From Neobacillus niacini (GTDB lineage: Bacteria > Bacillota > Bacilli > Bacillales > Cytobacillaceae): a stretch of 64,000 bases of DNA. Position numbers and translations under genes: made by a program. Shown here one piece after another: positions 17,804-27,096 of this stretch. The notes beneath the pieces were generated by a model, which saw nothing but the letters and a program-made list of their open reading frames with translations, searched no databases and was not told the DNA's origin. Position 1 is the first letter of the stretch. Each line of letters starts with the position of its first letter. The stretch is from the NCBI RefSeq assembly GCF_023715785.1, contig NZ_JAMBOX010000007.1, positions 62,001-126,000 on the forward strand, written 5' to 3'.

Positions 17804-18664
17804 CTATACATCATTCCTCGTTTGCTGAGCAGGAATCGTTGCAATCGCCCTAACTTTAGAACTCACAAGCGCTTTGCCACTGAGTTCGTTTTTGCGGAAG
17901 TTCCCAGGAGACGTACCGACAATTTTTTTGAACGTCTTAATAAAATGATAGATGTTATTGTATCCCACATTACTGCCAATTTCGGCTATATCCAAATTAG
18001 AGTTAACCAGTAACTCCGCGGCTTTATCAATTCGTACTTTATTGTGAAAGAGATTAATTGTCATACCAGTATTTTCTTTAAATGTTTTGCAAATATAATT
18101 TTTGCTATGACCAACAAACTGTGCAAGGTAGTCCAAAGAAATCTCATTCTTATAATTTTCTAGGATATTTTCTTTAATTTGTTCCACCACTTTTGACTTA
18201 TGAGGATTTGCCGATATTTCAATTTTTTGACAACGAATCATATAGTAGAGCGCAGCTATAAATGTATGCGTTGCTATTTCTAGGTACCAAGGAAGTGTGT
18301 CAATTCCTTCTTTAAAAACGACCTCAAGCATTTCTTCAATCTGATTGGACCCCTGGCACACAATTGGAATCCTGTTTAGACTTTCTTGAAACTCATTATC
18401 GAAAACAACATACTTTACTTCCAACATTCGTAAAGGTTTACCATCTACATCTCGGGTGTTGGATATGCCGTGAATATCATTTGGTCTTGTAAAAAGATAC
18501 ATCCCCCGCCCCATTTTTACGGTATCATTTCCTACGATAAAATCGCCTTCTCCACTTATACAATAGTAAATCTGATAGTATTCATGTTTATGAGGCTGAA
18601 GACTGCTGCCTAACGGATATTCACTCTTAGCAAGCCAAAGTATATTGATCATTTGTTTATTCAT
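17804..18664 (-). CDS. AraC family regulator with cupin sensor, copy 1
   Basis: A 286-residue regulator. The N-terminal cupin-like effector domain (residues about 10-90: H-K-H-E-Y-Y-Q-I-Y-Y and G-E-G-D-F-I-V-G) precedes a C-terminal AraC double HTH (L-D-Y-L-A-Q-F-V-G-H-S-K-N-Y and I-A-E-I-G-S-N-V-G-Y-N-N). It probably senses a small ligand and controls the adjacent CoA-transferase, 30 nt downstream. It is strongly similar along its whole length, also at DNA level, to the AraC gene at 57163-58023. The C-terminal tail after the HTH (about 25 residues, S-G-K-A-L-V-S-S-K-V) is shared by the two copies. Confidence 0.9.
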   Translation of the reverse strand: MNKQMINILWLAKSEYPLGSSLQPHKHEYYQIYYCISGEGDFIVGNDTVKMGRGMYLFTRPNDIHGISNTRDVDGKPLRMLEVKYVVFDNEFQESLNRIPIVCQGSNQIEEMLEVVFKEGIDTLPWYLEIATHTFIAALYYMIRCQKIEISANPHKSKVVEQIKENILENYKNEISLDYLAQFVGHSKNYICKTFKENTGMTINLFHNKVRIDKAAELLVNSNLDIAEIGSNVGYNNIYHFIKTFKKIVGTSPGNFRKNELSGKALVSSKVRAIATIPAQQTRNDV

Positions 18665-18741
18665 TTATCTAATCACCTTAAAAATATTTTAGTATTATAC
18701 TATTTCTTTACTCTCCTCTCAAATTCCTCTAAACAAGTTCA

Positions 18742-19485
18742 TCAAGTTGTAGCCCCTCCGCTTATAATGAGACACTGACCCGATATGAAGCTTGCATCAT
18801 CACTGGCAAGAAACGATACAGCGCTGGCAACTTCATTCGGTTGTCCAAGTCTTCTTAAAGGGATTAGCTTCATATGTTCCGTGATGATTTCTTGAGGAAC
18901 ATTGTTGTACATGTCCGTTTCAATATATCCAGGAGCAACACAGTTCACTATAATATTTTTGGGCCCGCCTTCCTTCGCAAGCGTTTTTGTAAATCCTATT
19001 AACCCTGCTTTTGAGGCGGCGTAATTAGCTTGTCCTGCATTACCAAATGCAGATACCGATGAGATGTTGACGATTCTTCCATAAGCCTGATTTCTCATGA
19101 TCGGTATGACGTATTTACAAAGGTGGTAGGGTCCCTTGAGATTCACATTTACAACAGCATCCCATGCATCATCAGCCATCTTGTGAAACATGCTATCTCT
19201 TGTGATACCAGCATTATTGACAAGGATGTCAACCGAGCCAAAACGTTCCACAGCTTGAGCAACAGCAGTTTTTACTTGTGCTTCATTTGATACATCACAT
19301 TGAATAGGCAGAACTTTATCTCCGACTTCACCAAGGTCCGAAATCAATTGTTCCAGGAGCTTTCCATCATATTCAAGTACTGCAACTCCTTCAATACCGT
19401 CCACCAAAAAGCGGTTGACGATTGTTTCACCGATCCCCTTTCCACCACCAGTTACAATCGCGTATTTTCCTGACAATTTCCCCAT
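18742..19485 (-). CDS. SDR oxidoreductase, FabG-like
   Basis: A 247-residue classical short-chain dehydrogenase. The NAD(P) loop T-G-G-G-K-G-I-G lies at residues 12-19 and N-N-A-G at 90-93. The catalytic Ser is 142 or 143, with Tyr155 and Lys159 in Y-A-A-S-K. The C-terminus ends in the FabG-like C-L-I-I-S-G-G-A-T-T. It probably reduces or oxidises a 3-keto/3-hydroxyacyl compound in the same route as the CoA-transferase, since the genes lie in one direction. Cofactor preference is not clear: an acidic or basic residue after the second strand could not be judged securely. Confidence 0.88.
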   Translation of the reverse strand: MGKLSGKYAIVTGGGKGIGETIVNRFLVDGIEGVAVLEYDGKLLEQLISDLGEVGDKVLPIQCDVSNEAQVKTAVAQAVERFGSVDILVNNAGITRDSMFHKMADDAWDAVVNVNLKGPYHLCKYVIPIMRNQAYGRIVNISSVSAFGNAGQANYAASKAGLIGFTKTLAKEGGPKNIIVNCVAPGYIETDMYNNVPQEIITEHMKLIPLRRLGQPNEVASAVSFLASDDASFISGQCLIISGGATT

Positions 19486-19532
19486 AATAATTCCTCCCGT
19501 AGACGAAATAGTTCAATGAAGCTAGGTATTTT

Positions 19533-20663
19533 TTATATACTGGAATAGAGAATGTTCAGCATTTTATGCTCAAACAGTTGCTTAGGGCAATATAAGGTAT
19601 GCTGCGCCACAAAATAGGAAAGCCTGTTGGTCGGATCGATCAACGCCTGCACCCCGCCGAGACCACCCCAAGAGAAAGAGTTCTCAGGAACAAGCCTTAG
19701 TGCTGCCGCAGAGTCCATTGCCACGGACACACCCAGTCCATATCCGATCCCTTCGGACACGACCATTTCCCGATAATCGCTAAGACATTTGCCTTTAAGT
19801 TGGTTTCTGCGCATGAGATTGATGGTATTTTCACTGATAATCCTGGCGCCATTTTTCCCAATGCCCCCGCAGGCGAGGGCATCAGCGAATAAAATGTAAT
19901 CCTCTGCAGTCGTTATCAGTCCTCCGCCACCGCTTTCGTGCCTTAATCCGGCAGCACCAATACAATCACTGCTTACCCGTACAACCGAGCCTGTTTCATA
20001 GCTATACTGGTACTGAGGAGCAATTCTTTCACGTTTTTCCTCCGGTACGGAAAAACCGCTATCCTCCATTCCAAGAGGGTCAAAAATGTTCTTCTTTAAA
20101 TATTCTCCAAACGACATTCCGGAAACGACTTCAATCACAGCCCCAAGTACATCATGGCAATAGCTATAATTCCAGCCTTCACCCGGTTCAAATAGAAGAG
20201 GTTCCTTTGCCAGTGCCTGTACGAAATCCCGAGTATTGAAATCTCGTCCGGTATCGGCCATCAGTTTCCGCATTTCCGGAGTATCCAGTTCGTAGCTGAG
20301 ACCTGCGCACATGGTAAACAGGTCAACGATGCGAATATGCCGGGTTGCCGGTTTGATGACGAAGGTTCCACTTTTGACCTTCATATCCTTGAATTCCGGC
20401 AAGTATATATAAAGAGGGTCGGTGAGGAGAATCTTTCCTCTCTCGACAAGTTGCAAGGCGGCAATGCAGGTGATCATTTTTGTGGCTGAATATATGTTAT
20501 AGAGAGCCTTTTGCCTCATCGGAATACGATTTTCAATATCGGAATACCCCGCCGCATAGCGGAAAATCAACTGATGATCCTTATAAACAATACAATCAAT
20601 GCCTGAAACACCAAGCTCGGGTACCGTGTCCATAAAGTTTCGAAGCACATCAAAATTTGCCAT
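19533..20663 (-). CDS. Serine hydrolase of the beta-lactamase/class C family
   Basis: A 376-residue protein with the S-x-x-K motif as S-A-T-K (Ser59, Lys62) and a Y-S-Y motif around residue 165 in place of Y-x-N. This is the pattern of class C beta-lactamase-like esterases (EstB-type), D-aminopeptidases and related hydrolases. There is no signal peptide, so a cytosolic esterase, lactonase or amidase is more likely than antibiotic defence. It is the first gene of the SDR/AraC/CoA-transferase run, and may release the acid that is then activated with CoA; this is inference. GGAGG precedes the start. Confidence 0.8.
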   Translation of the reverse strand: MANFDVLRNFMDTVPELGVSGIDCIVYKDHQLIFRYAAGYSDIENRIPMRQKALYNIYSATKMITCIAALQLVERGKILLTDPLYIYLPEFKDMKVKSGTFVIKPATRHIRIVDLFTMCAGLSYELDTPEMRKLMADTGRDFNTRDFVQALAKEPLLFEPGEGWNYSYCHDVLGAVIEVVSGMSFGEYLKKNIFDPLGMEDSGFSVPEEKRERIAPQYQYSYETGSVVRVSSDCIGAAGLRHESGGGGLITTAEDYILFADALACGGIGKNGARIISENTINLMRRNQLKGKCLSDYREMVVSEGIGYGLGVSVAMDSAAALRLVPENSFSWGGLGGVQALIDPTNRLSYFVAQHTLYCPKQLFEHKMLNILYSSI

Positions 20664-20694
20664 GTTTTCCTCCCGAAAATTATTAGGAATATTT

Positions 20695-20737
20695 GAAGGT
20701 GGGAAGATGGGATCTCGCTCCCGCCGACTTCACCTTC
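20695..20737. repeat. GC-rich hairpin upstream of the serine hydrolase gene
   Basis: GAAGGTG and CACCTTC flank an inner GGGA/TCCC pairing in otherwise AT-rich surroundings. There is no T-run, so it is not a clear terminator. It could be a leader structure or a scar of the neighbouring deletions. Confidence 0.3.
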
Positions 20738-20755
20738 GTTACTTTTTAATACAAG

Positions 20756-21397
20756 CTACATAATCATCTTATTTTCAGTAGAACCTTCATCTTCAAATAG
20801 TAAGCAAGCTGTTATAGTATTCTTTGAGGTTTGGATTAAACTTGGATCAAGGCTCTTACATTTTTCCATTGCAACAGGGCAGCGTGTATGAAAACGACAG
20901 CCTGTTGGAGGGTTTGCAGGGCTTGGCAAGTCTCCTTTTAAAATAATCCGCTCTCGATCCCGCAGCTTTGGATTAGGTAAGGGAACGGCTGATAATAACG
21001 CCTTGGTATAAGGGTGATGCGGGTTTTCAAATAGCGCCTCTTTTTCGGCCAATTCTGCTATTCTACCTAAATACATGACGGCAATTTTATCACTAATATG
21101 CTTGACCGCTTGAATCCCGTGAGCGATAAATAGATAGGAAAGACCCATATCTTTTTGAATCTCTTTTAATAGATTTAAGATTTGGGCTTGAATGGATACG
21201 TCTAATGCGGAAACGGGCTCATCACAGACAATCAATTTTGGCTGTAAGGCAAGGGCGCGAGCGATCCCGATTCTTTGTCTTTGTCCCCCTGTTTTTTTCG
21301 CCTCTTTATAGCTAACTTTTTTATGAAGAACAATCGATTCCGCTATTTGTCTACCAATCGGGTGTACCGGGTTTAGAAGGCTGGAAGGAAAGTTCAA
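20756..21397 (-). pseudogene. Chimeric oligopeptide ABC ATPase remnant (OppD/OppF type)
   Basis: The frame begins inside an Opp-type ATPase segment (L-N-P-V-H-P-I-G-R-Q-I-A-E). It then jumps from S-Y-K-E-A-K-K directly into the signature G-G-Q-R-Q-R-I-G-I-A-R-A-L and Walker B L-I-V-C-D-E-P, and ends with the Cys-rich C-terminal domain typical of OppF/DppF (G-C-R-F-H-T-R-C-P). Walker A and roughly 40-50 residues before the signature are missing. The two parts could come from different genes (OppD-like then OppF-like) joined by deletion. It cannot bind ATP normally. Its 5' end runs into an esterase remnant. Confidence 0.75.
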
Positions 21398-21951
21398 AGA
21401 TCTGTTTTAACTTACTTTGATCCATTTGTTCCCAGATCGGATCAAAATGAGTAAAAAGGAGTGATTCATCCTTATTTGTACCGACTAATACCGGAATATC
21501 GTTTGCATAGCCTTCCTCCAGCACTTTTTCTGGCTGCTCGGGAATGATGACGTCATCTCCAACAGGGCCGAATGCTGTTCGTGGAAAAATGGTAATGGCC
21601 TGTAGGATCGTTTCTGCAGGAATCGTCTCTAATGCTGACAAGTCTTCTAGATTCACCTGAAGTTGAGCGAGCAGCTGTTCCGTCATTTTTTTAGCTTTTT
21701 CAGCTGATACCTTACATCTGGCCGTACCGCTTTGCAGGATGGCTTTATGGTAAAGCCCTTTTGCAATCGGCATGGCGAACTAAACTCCTTGGCTGCTCTC
21801 ACCCCTGCCCATGATTCTGGTTCTTGTGGCGGACGAAATCCGAGCGTGTTAATTGGGGTGCTGCATAAGGTATACCTTTCCAAACAGTAACTTCTTCTTC
21901 TCTTATTCCTTCTACCAAACCGAAGCGGGTTTTTGCCAAAATGACAGACAT
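21360..21951 (-). pseudogene. Carboxylesterase (para-nitrobenzyl esterase type) remnant
   Basis: A good start exists (GAGGGAG then ATG 21951) with the normal type B carboxylesterase beginning and W-K-G-I-P-Y-A. A frameshift then occurs near 21865, and the family sequence continues as G-F-R-P-P-Q-E-P-E-S-W. A large deletion follows: the frame resumes at A-K-G-L-Y-H-K-A-I-L-Q-S-G, just past the position of the catalytic Ser loop. The text is lost again near 21375 where Opp sequence begins. The nucleophile region is absent, so the gene is dead. Confidence 0.8.
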
Positions 21952-22600
21952 CTTACTCCCTCTATTACATTAAAAATAACAAAAGTGGAACATTTATCTT
22001 CCATTTTTCAATCTTGCTAGAATACAAGTAATCGCTTTCTTTTTTCTGATTGTATCTCCATGCCCATTTACCAATAAGGGGGCCGGCTAGATGTGTATGT
22101 ATATCTATTTCTTACAACTTCGTTTCATTGTTGTTTAGCGTAACTAATAGAGCAAACGGAAGTTGTCATATCTTAAAGCGGTTTTATTTTTTTCAATTAG
22201 AGATAATAATTTTTATCAAAATGTAAACCTTACAAATAAATCACCACCTTTAAAGCGTTAAAACACCTGGATAATATATGACAATTTTTATCATCAGTTA
22301 TCCTATATTAACCAGTTTTATTTTTTTAATTTTTCCACTTTTTTTAAATAATCTGACTAATTTAACAACAATATAACATGTGTTATATTTTTAAGTCAAC
22401 AATAAAATTGATATATATTAATCAATAATTCCGAATAAGATTTACGTAAAATATTACTTGTTCATTTATATACCAATGCCTGCCCACACCTCTTTATTTT
22501 AGCTAGAATATGGATTTATCATTTAGATTTTACTAGTTATTCACTTTATTTTTGATGTATTGTAACTTTTGATTTTGTTGATTTATAAATTTATAGAGAA
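21952..22600. other. AT-rich intergenic stretch without a recognised gene
   Basis: About 650 bases of very AT-rich sequence with no frame having a believable start and no clear RNA or terminator. It separates the esterase remnant from further remnants on the plus strand. Confidence 0.4.
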
Positions 22601-22846
22601 ACATTCAATTGAAGCATTTCTTGGATGATGAAGACTTTCTGCTGGGGATCTATTTGGAATGTTGGCTTCCTATTTATCGGAGGGTCGCTATTGGAATTAA
22701 GGGAATATTTTTGGGGACTATTACATCAGTATCCTGGAAAAATGGAATGAGCAATATTCCGTTGAGCAAGGATTCCATACTGTTAATGAAAAAACTGGAG
22801 TTTTGGCTAAAAGGAGTAGAGACTGGGCCTGCTTACACACAATATG

Positions 22847-23011
22847 CTGTTGAAACAAGCGAATATTTTTTTAAAGGATTATGAAGAGCAATTGAAGCAA
22901 GGTAAAGACCCAGAATTTAATTCAACAAATTTAGGAATCAAGAATGCTGAATTTTGGGCTAATGGTTATCAATCAAAGGACCAAGAGGAAAAGAAACGTG
23001 TTGCAAACTAG
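22847..23011 (+). pseudogene. C-terminal remnant of an AGCS-type amino acid symporter
   Basis: The plus strand encodes about 54 residues with L-K-D-Y-E-E-Q-L-K-Q-G-K-D-P-E-F and L-G-I-K-N-A-E-F-W before a stop at 23009-23011. This resembles the soluble C-terminal tail of AlsT-like alanine/glycine:cation symporters of Bacillus. Upstream, 22609-22846 carries scrambled coding-like sequence in several frames (for example L-L-E-L-R-E-Y-F-W), consistent with frameshifted decay of the same or another gene. Assignment is by recall of the tail motif and is moderate. Confidence 0.4.
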
Positions 23012-23047
23012 GATAAATCAGTGGTTGCAGTAAAAGCAGTTGTAACT

Positions 23048-23081
23048 AAGGGCACACTCGCACTTTTGCTGGTGTGCCCTT
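23048..23081. terminator. Bidirectional terminator
   Basis: AAGGGCACAC and GTGTGCCCTT form a 10-bp stem with a T-run on the plus side. It ends the minus-strand small gene at 23091-23213 and any read-through from the symporter remnant. Confidence 0.65.
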
Positions 23082-23090
23082 TTCTTCTGG

Positions 23091-23213
23091 CTATTTCTTT
23101 TTTCTCTCTTGTGCTTGTAATGCTACTCTTTCAAGTCCACTATTCGCAAATTCCACATCTGTTTTTGGCATCGCAGGATTTTTCTTCAACTCGTCATTCT
23201 TCCTCTTTGACAT
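23091..23213 (-). CDS. Small hydrophilic protein, 40 aa
   Basis: Forty residues, very rich in Lys and Arg with a few acidic residues, starting M-S-K-R-K-N-D-E and ending Q-E-R-K-K-K. GGGGTGG lies just before ATG 23213 and a strong terminator follows the stop. Size and composition resemble the small spore-associated or SASP-like peptides of Bacillus (including short YfhD/Ssp-type proteins), but I cannot name a family. Expression in the forespore would be a reasonable guess; no sigma-G or sigma-F promoter was securely identified. Confidence 0.5.
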   Translation of the reverse strand: MSKRKNDELKKNPAMPKTDVEFANSGLERVALQAQERKKK

Positions 23214-23386
23214 GTCTTCACCACCCCAGGAAGCTTGTTACATTCGCAAAATTAGTTTAGCTTGTTTTTTTCATACTATACATTTATCATGTTGACACAA
23301 TAAAGAAAAAGCTTTCTTGATTTCCTTAATATTGGCTGCCTTATGCTATAATTTGGAGGGTAAAATAAAGATAGAGGTGACCAGTC

Positions 23387-23857
23387 TTGGCAATACATGT
23401 TGTACTATACCAACCAGAAATTCCCGCTAATACGGCAAATATTGCACGCACCTGTGCCGCGACCGATACAGCCCTCCATTTAATCCGGCCGCTTGGCTTT
23501 TCCACGGATGAAAAAATGATCCAACAAGCAGGTTTAGATTTCTGGCATTCTGTAAACCTGACGTATTATGATTCATTGGATGATTTTTTCTCAAAAAATC
23601 AAGGTGAGTTTTACTATATTGAAACGTTTGGTGAAAAACCACATTCATCCTTTGATTTTAGTGATGCATCAAAGGAACATTATTTCATGTTCGGAAAAGA
23701 ATCGACAGGCCTGCCAAAAGATTTGCTCAATAATAATAAAGATCACTTTATGAGAATCCCTATGAATGATCATGTTCGTTCGCTGAACCTTTCAAATACA
23801 GCGGCAATATTGGTGTATGAGGCTATGCGCCAGCAAGCATTTCCCAATTTAAAATAG
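23387..23857 (+). CDS. trmL: tRNA (cytidine(34)-2'-O)-methyltransferase TrmL
   Basis: A 156-residue SPOUT methyltransferase. It shows the family's strand-start H-V-V-L-Y-Q-P-E-I-P-A-N-T-A-N-I-A-R, the motif F-G-K-E-S-T-G-L-P, and the C-terminal knot segment I-P-M-N-D-H-V-R-S-L-N-L-S-N-T-A-A-I that binds S-adenosylmethionine. TrmL methylates the 2'-O of the wobble nucleotide of tRNA-Leu isoacceptors; it works as a homodimer in the cytosol. Length is normal for the family. The start is TTG 23387, preceded by AGAGGTGA. It is monocistronic, with its own terminator at 23890. Confidence 0.95.
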   Translation: MAIHVVLYQPEIPANTANIARTCAATDTALHLIRPLGFSTDEKMIQQAGLDFWHSVNLTYYDSLDDFFSKNQGEFYYIETFGEKPHSSFDFSDASKEHYFMFGKESTGLPKDLLNNNKDHFMRIPMNDHVRSLNLSNTAAILVYEAMRQQAFPNLK

Positions 23858-23889
23858 CATAATCTAAACACTCTTCTAAGCAAAAATTT

Positions 23890-23913
23890 AGGGCACATCT
23901 ACCGGGGTGCCCT
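23890..23913 (+). terminator. trmL terminator
   Basis: AGGGCAC and GTGCCCT stem followed by TTTTTT, 30 nt after the trmL stop. Confidence 0.75.
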
Positions 23914-24041
23914 TTTTTCCAGTTCCGAGCTCTAGTTTATTTTTTATTGTCCCACCCGACTTTTTCTTATTTTATTTTGGATAAATATTTGATAGAATAA
24001 GATGTTATTTTAATATAATATTTACAATGGAGGTTTAAGGC

Positions 24042-25376
24042 TTGAATCGGTTAACGAATAAGGAAATCCTGTTTATTGGCTTTATGTTGTTTTCCATGTT
24101 ATTCGGAGCTGGAAATTTGATCTTCCCGGCTTATTTGGGGCATGTTGCCGGCGAAAATGTTTGGCTTGCTGTGGCAGGTTTTATCTTTTCCGATGCTGGC
24201 CTTGCGTTATTAGGCTTTATCGCGATTGCCAAAGCAGGAACGTTTGAGGCTTTGGTGAATAGAGTTCATCCGGCTTTTTCTTTTCTGTTTCCAATGGTGA
24301 TTTATATAGCAATCGGACCGGGACTTGCCATCCCGCGGGCAGGAAGTCTGTCATATGAAATGGGTGCAAAACCCTTTTTACCAGAATCAATAACCTCATC
24401 ACCGATTGGTCTGTTGGTATATACCGTTGTCTTTTTCTTTTTGGTCTTTTGGTTTGTCAAATCACCATCTAAATTAATCGACCGGTTTGGCAGAATTCTG
24501 ACACCGTCTTTATTACTTTTAGTTATCATTATGCTGATCAAAGCGTTATTTACAGATTTACCTGGATTTAAAGAAGCGTCTTTCTCCTATAAAGACCATC
24601 CCATTTCACAGGGATTTTTAGATGGATATCAAACCATGGATGCTCTTTGTCCATTACTCTATGGCATTATGTTTGCCAATATTTTTAAAAGCAAAAACAT
24701 AACAAAGCAGTCATTACAAGTAAACTATTTGGTCAGATTTGGACTTGTGAGTGGCCTGCTGTTAGCGTTCTGTTATGTGATTATTGCCTACCTTGGAGCA
24801 TCTGCCTCGTTGCCGGATAAAGTGGATAATGGAGCGAATGTATTAAGTACGGTTTTGGTACAGTTGTTTGGAGAAGGCGGAACGATTGTTTTAGGAATTA
24901 TTTTTACCTTGGCTTGTCTGAGTGTTTCCATCGGATTAATCACATCCTGTGCCCAATATTTTTCAAGTGTATTTCCAAAATTATCGTATATCAGATGGGC
25001 CATCATCCTTTGTTTGGCGAGCGGTTTTGCTGCCAACATGGGGCTGTCGCAAATCTTAAAAGTGTCTGTCCCGGTGCTTGGATTCTTGTATCCAATCGCC
25101 ATTACCCTAATCATGCTGGGACTTTCCCATGATGTGCTACCATATCGCGGTCGGCCGGTCTATGTGATGACTATTGCCATGGTTGGATTATTCAGCATAT
25201 TGGATATCTTTAACTCGACATTTTTCCATGGTTCGTATTCAAAATTATTGGCACTTGTCCCCCTGCAAACTCAGGGCTTCGGCTGGGTGATTCCCGGATT
25301 AATTGGATTAGCCATAGGAAGCATTCTCCAAACGGTCCAACGCAAGGAAGTAATGGCTGAAAAGAATGCCGCATAA
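24042..25376 (+). CDS. brnQ: Branched-chain amino acid carrier BrnQ
   Basis: A 444-residue LIVCS-family transporter with about 12 hydrophobic helices. The N-terminal F-S-M-L-F-G-A-G-N-L-I-F-P is the family hallmark, and the central G-Y-Q-T-M-D-A-L motif is present. It imports leucine, isoleucine and valine with Na+ or H+ across the cytoplasmic membrane. The start is TTG 24042, 8 nt after GGAGG. It is monocistronic. No T-box or other leucine-responsive leader is evident in the short upstream region. Confidence 0.95.
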   Translation: MNRLTNKEILFIGFMLFSMLFGAGNLIFPAYLGHVAGENVWLAVAGFIFSDAGLALLGFIAIAKAGTFEALVNRVHPAFSFLFPMVIYIAIGPGLAIPRAGSLSYEMGAKPFLPESITSSPIGLLVYTVVFFFLVFWFVKSPSKLIDRFGRILTPSLLLLVIIMLIKALFTDLPGFKEASFSYKDHPISQGFLDGYQTMDALCPLLYGIMFANIFKSKNITKQSLQVNYLVRFGLVSGLLLAFCYVIIAYLGASASLPDKVDNGANVLSTVLVQLFGEGGTIVLGIIFTLACLSVSIGLITSCAQYFSSVFPKLSYIRWAIILCLASGFAANMGLSQILKVSVPVLGFLYPIAITLIMLGLSHDVLPYRGRPVYVMTIAMVGLFSILDIFNSTFFHGSYSKLLALVPLQTQGFGWVIPGLIGLAIGSILQTVQRKEVMAEKNAA

Positions 25377-25425
25377 CCTTGGAGCCCGACCGCATTGCCT
25401 GTTATATTTTTGAGAAGAAAATATG

Positions 25426-25463
25426 AAAAATAGAGTAGCCATGAGATGGGCTGCTCTATTTTT
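25426..25463. terminator. Bidirectional terminator between brnQ and the NlpC/P60 gene
   Basis: AAAAATAGAGTAGCC pairs with GGCTGCTCTATTTTT (one G-U). T-runs occur on both strands, and it lies between the convergent gene ends at 25376 and 25504. Confidence 0.8.
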
Positions 25464-25503
25464 TATACAGAAAGTTACCAAAATCCACGGTTTTTAGGCT
25501 TAG

Positions 25504-27096
25504 CTAATAGACTCTTTTCGCCCCGACGTAATATTTAGCCCAATACCCGACATTTAATGGTTGAACGTCAATCCCCTTTGAGTTAGTTGCTGATATAAAT
25601 TGGTTGTTTCCTATGTAAAATCCTACATGAGAAATGGTTCCAGATGTATTTACGGCAAAGAAAACCAAGTCTCCAGGCTGCAGCCGAGCACGGTCGATGG
25701 CTGTCCCGGTTTGATACAACCCTGCTGAGGTATTACGTGCCATGTTGACACCATGCTGATTAAACATGTAATAGACAAAACCTGAACAATCAAACCCTCT
25801 TGGTGTCACTCCTCCCCACAAATAAGGAACGCCGAGATAGTTATTTGTGTCTTGAATCAACTTCTTTTTAACGACTGCATGGTTAATTGCTGTATTCGTA
25901 GCTTCATTAAGTTTGCCTGTTATCGGAAGACCATATGCCGCTTGGAAGTTCTTTATGGATTCCGTTGTTGGGTCGTCATATCTTCCTGTCACCGCGGGAA
26001 CGGAATAATACCCGAGAATTTGCAAATTCCTTTGAACCGCTGCCAATACCTGATCAGGTGCTGTGGTTGGCACAGGTGTTGGTGCGGAGACCGCCGGAGC
26101 TGTTGGGATTTTTAATACCTGTCCCACTTTAATGAAATCGCTTTGTAATTGATTTGCCGTTCTCAAGGTATCGACATCTATTTTATATCTTGAAGATAGT
26201 CCCCACAAAGTATCTCCCGCAACAACGGTATACTCCGTTCCTGTTGTTTTGGCGGGCTCGGATGGAACGGCCGGAGTCGGTACGCCTGTTTGGGTCGTTG
26301 GAATGATTAAGGTTTGACCGATAGGCAGCATCTCGCTTTGTAATTGATTAGCCTTCCTCAAGGTATCGACATCTATTTTATACCTTGAAGATATCCCCCA
26401 CAAAGTATCTCCTGCAGCAACCGTATGGGTTGAAACTGTCTTGTCTTGGGGAGGTGTCTGAATTGCGGCCTGGGCCTGTCCATTGGCCGTCCCTCCCCCG
26501 ATTATTATGGGAATAATCAGGGTTTGACCAATAAATGTTGCATCACTCTTTAGGTTATTAGCCTGCTTAATTCCCGCCACACTCGTTCCGTATTTTTTTG
26601 CCAGCACCGTTAAATAATCCCCTGTGCCTACCGTATGAAAAGCCATAGGGATAATCAAAAGCTGATTTACTTTCAACATATCCGTTGTTAGTAGGTTTGC
26701 TCTTTTGATATCATCAACCGTTATCCCGAATTTCTTGGAGATTCCCCATAATGTGTCTCCAGTTGAAACATGGTAATAGATCGAGTCTGCCTGCGCCGTC
26801 TGCGCAGGAGCGCTACCATTTGAATCCTCCGCATGGGCAGTGGATGAATGGGTAGTTAATGGAATTGTAGTGATGGCTACCCCTCCGAGGATCACTTTAA
26901 TAGCGGCTACCTTTAAATACGGGTACTTATCCTTTATAATCTGCTTTGCCAAAGCGGTAATATCCTTTTTTTCGCTCGGAACGGTCCCTAATTCAGTCGC
27001 AAACTCCGTAAATTGGCCATCAAGGTGGAGGATAAATTCAAACTCATCCCGATCGGGAGCGATCTTCTTTATCTCATAGCTTTGAATGTTTTCCAT
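25504..27096 (-). CDS. LysM/PG-binding/NlpC-P60 peptidoglycan endopeptidase
   Basis: About 530 residues from ATG 27096 (preceded by AGGAGAAGG). The order is: N-terminal module of about 70 residues; hydrophobic segment (about 66-85, L-K-V-A-A-I-K-V-I-L-G-G); four LysM repeats (each near G-D-T-L-W-G-I-S or G-D-Y-L-T-V-L); a peptidoglycan-binding type 1 domain (Q-R-N-L-Q-I-L-G-Y-Y); and an NlpC/P60 domain with catalytic Cys437 in D-C-S-G-F and His490 in S-H-V-G-F. It should cut D,L-peptide bonds in cell-wall stem peptides outside the membrane. The N-terminus is not a classical signal peptide; the hydrophobic segment sits unusually far in. It is divergent from a second LysM gene with the same N-terminal module. 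Confidence 0.92.
   Translation of the reverse strand: MENIQSYEIKKIAPDRDEFEFILHLDGQFTEFATELGTVPSEKKDITALAKQIIKDKYPYLKVAAIKVILGGVAITTIPLTTHSSTAHAEDSNGSAPAQTAQADSIYYHVSTGDTLWGISKKFGITVDDIKRANLLTTDMLKVNQLLIIPMAFHTVGTGDYLTVLAKKYGTSVAGIKQANNLKSDATFIGQTLIIPIIIGGGTANGQAQAAIQTPPQDKTVSTHTVAAGDTLWGISSRYKIDVDTLRKANQLQSEMLPIGQTLIIPTTQTGVPTPAVPSEPAKTTGTEYTVVAGDTLWGLSSRYKIDVDTLRTANQLQSDFIKVGQVLKIPTAPAVSAPTPVPTTAPDQVLAAVQRNLQILGYYSVPAVTGRYDDPTTESIKNFQAAYGLPITGKLNEATNTAINHAVVKKKLIQDTNNYLGVPYLWGGVTPRGFDCSGFVYYMFNQHGVNMARNTSAGLYQTGTAIDRARLQPGDLVFFAVNTSGTISHVGFYIGNNQFISATNSKGIDVQPLNVGYWAKYYVGAKRVY

Noticed and set aside
19533..20663. Serine hydrolase considered as an antibiotic-resistance beta-lactamase
   Set aside because: No signal peptide is present and the Y-x-N motif is not canonical. 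The operon context is metabolic.
20695..20737. GC-rich leader considered as a T-box riboswitch
   Set aside because: No T-box sequence or specifier loop is present. Only a simple hairpin can be supported.
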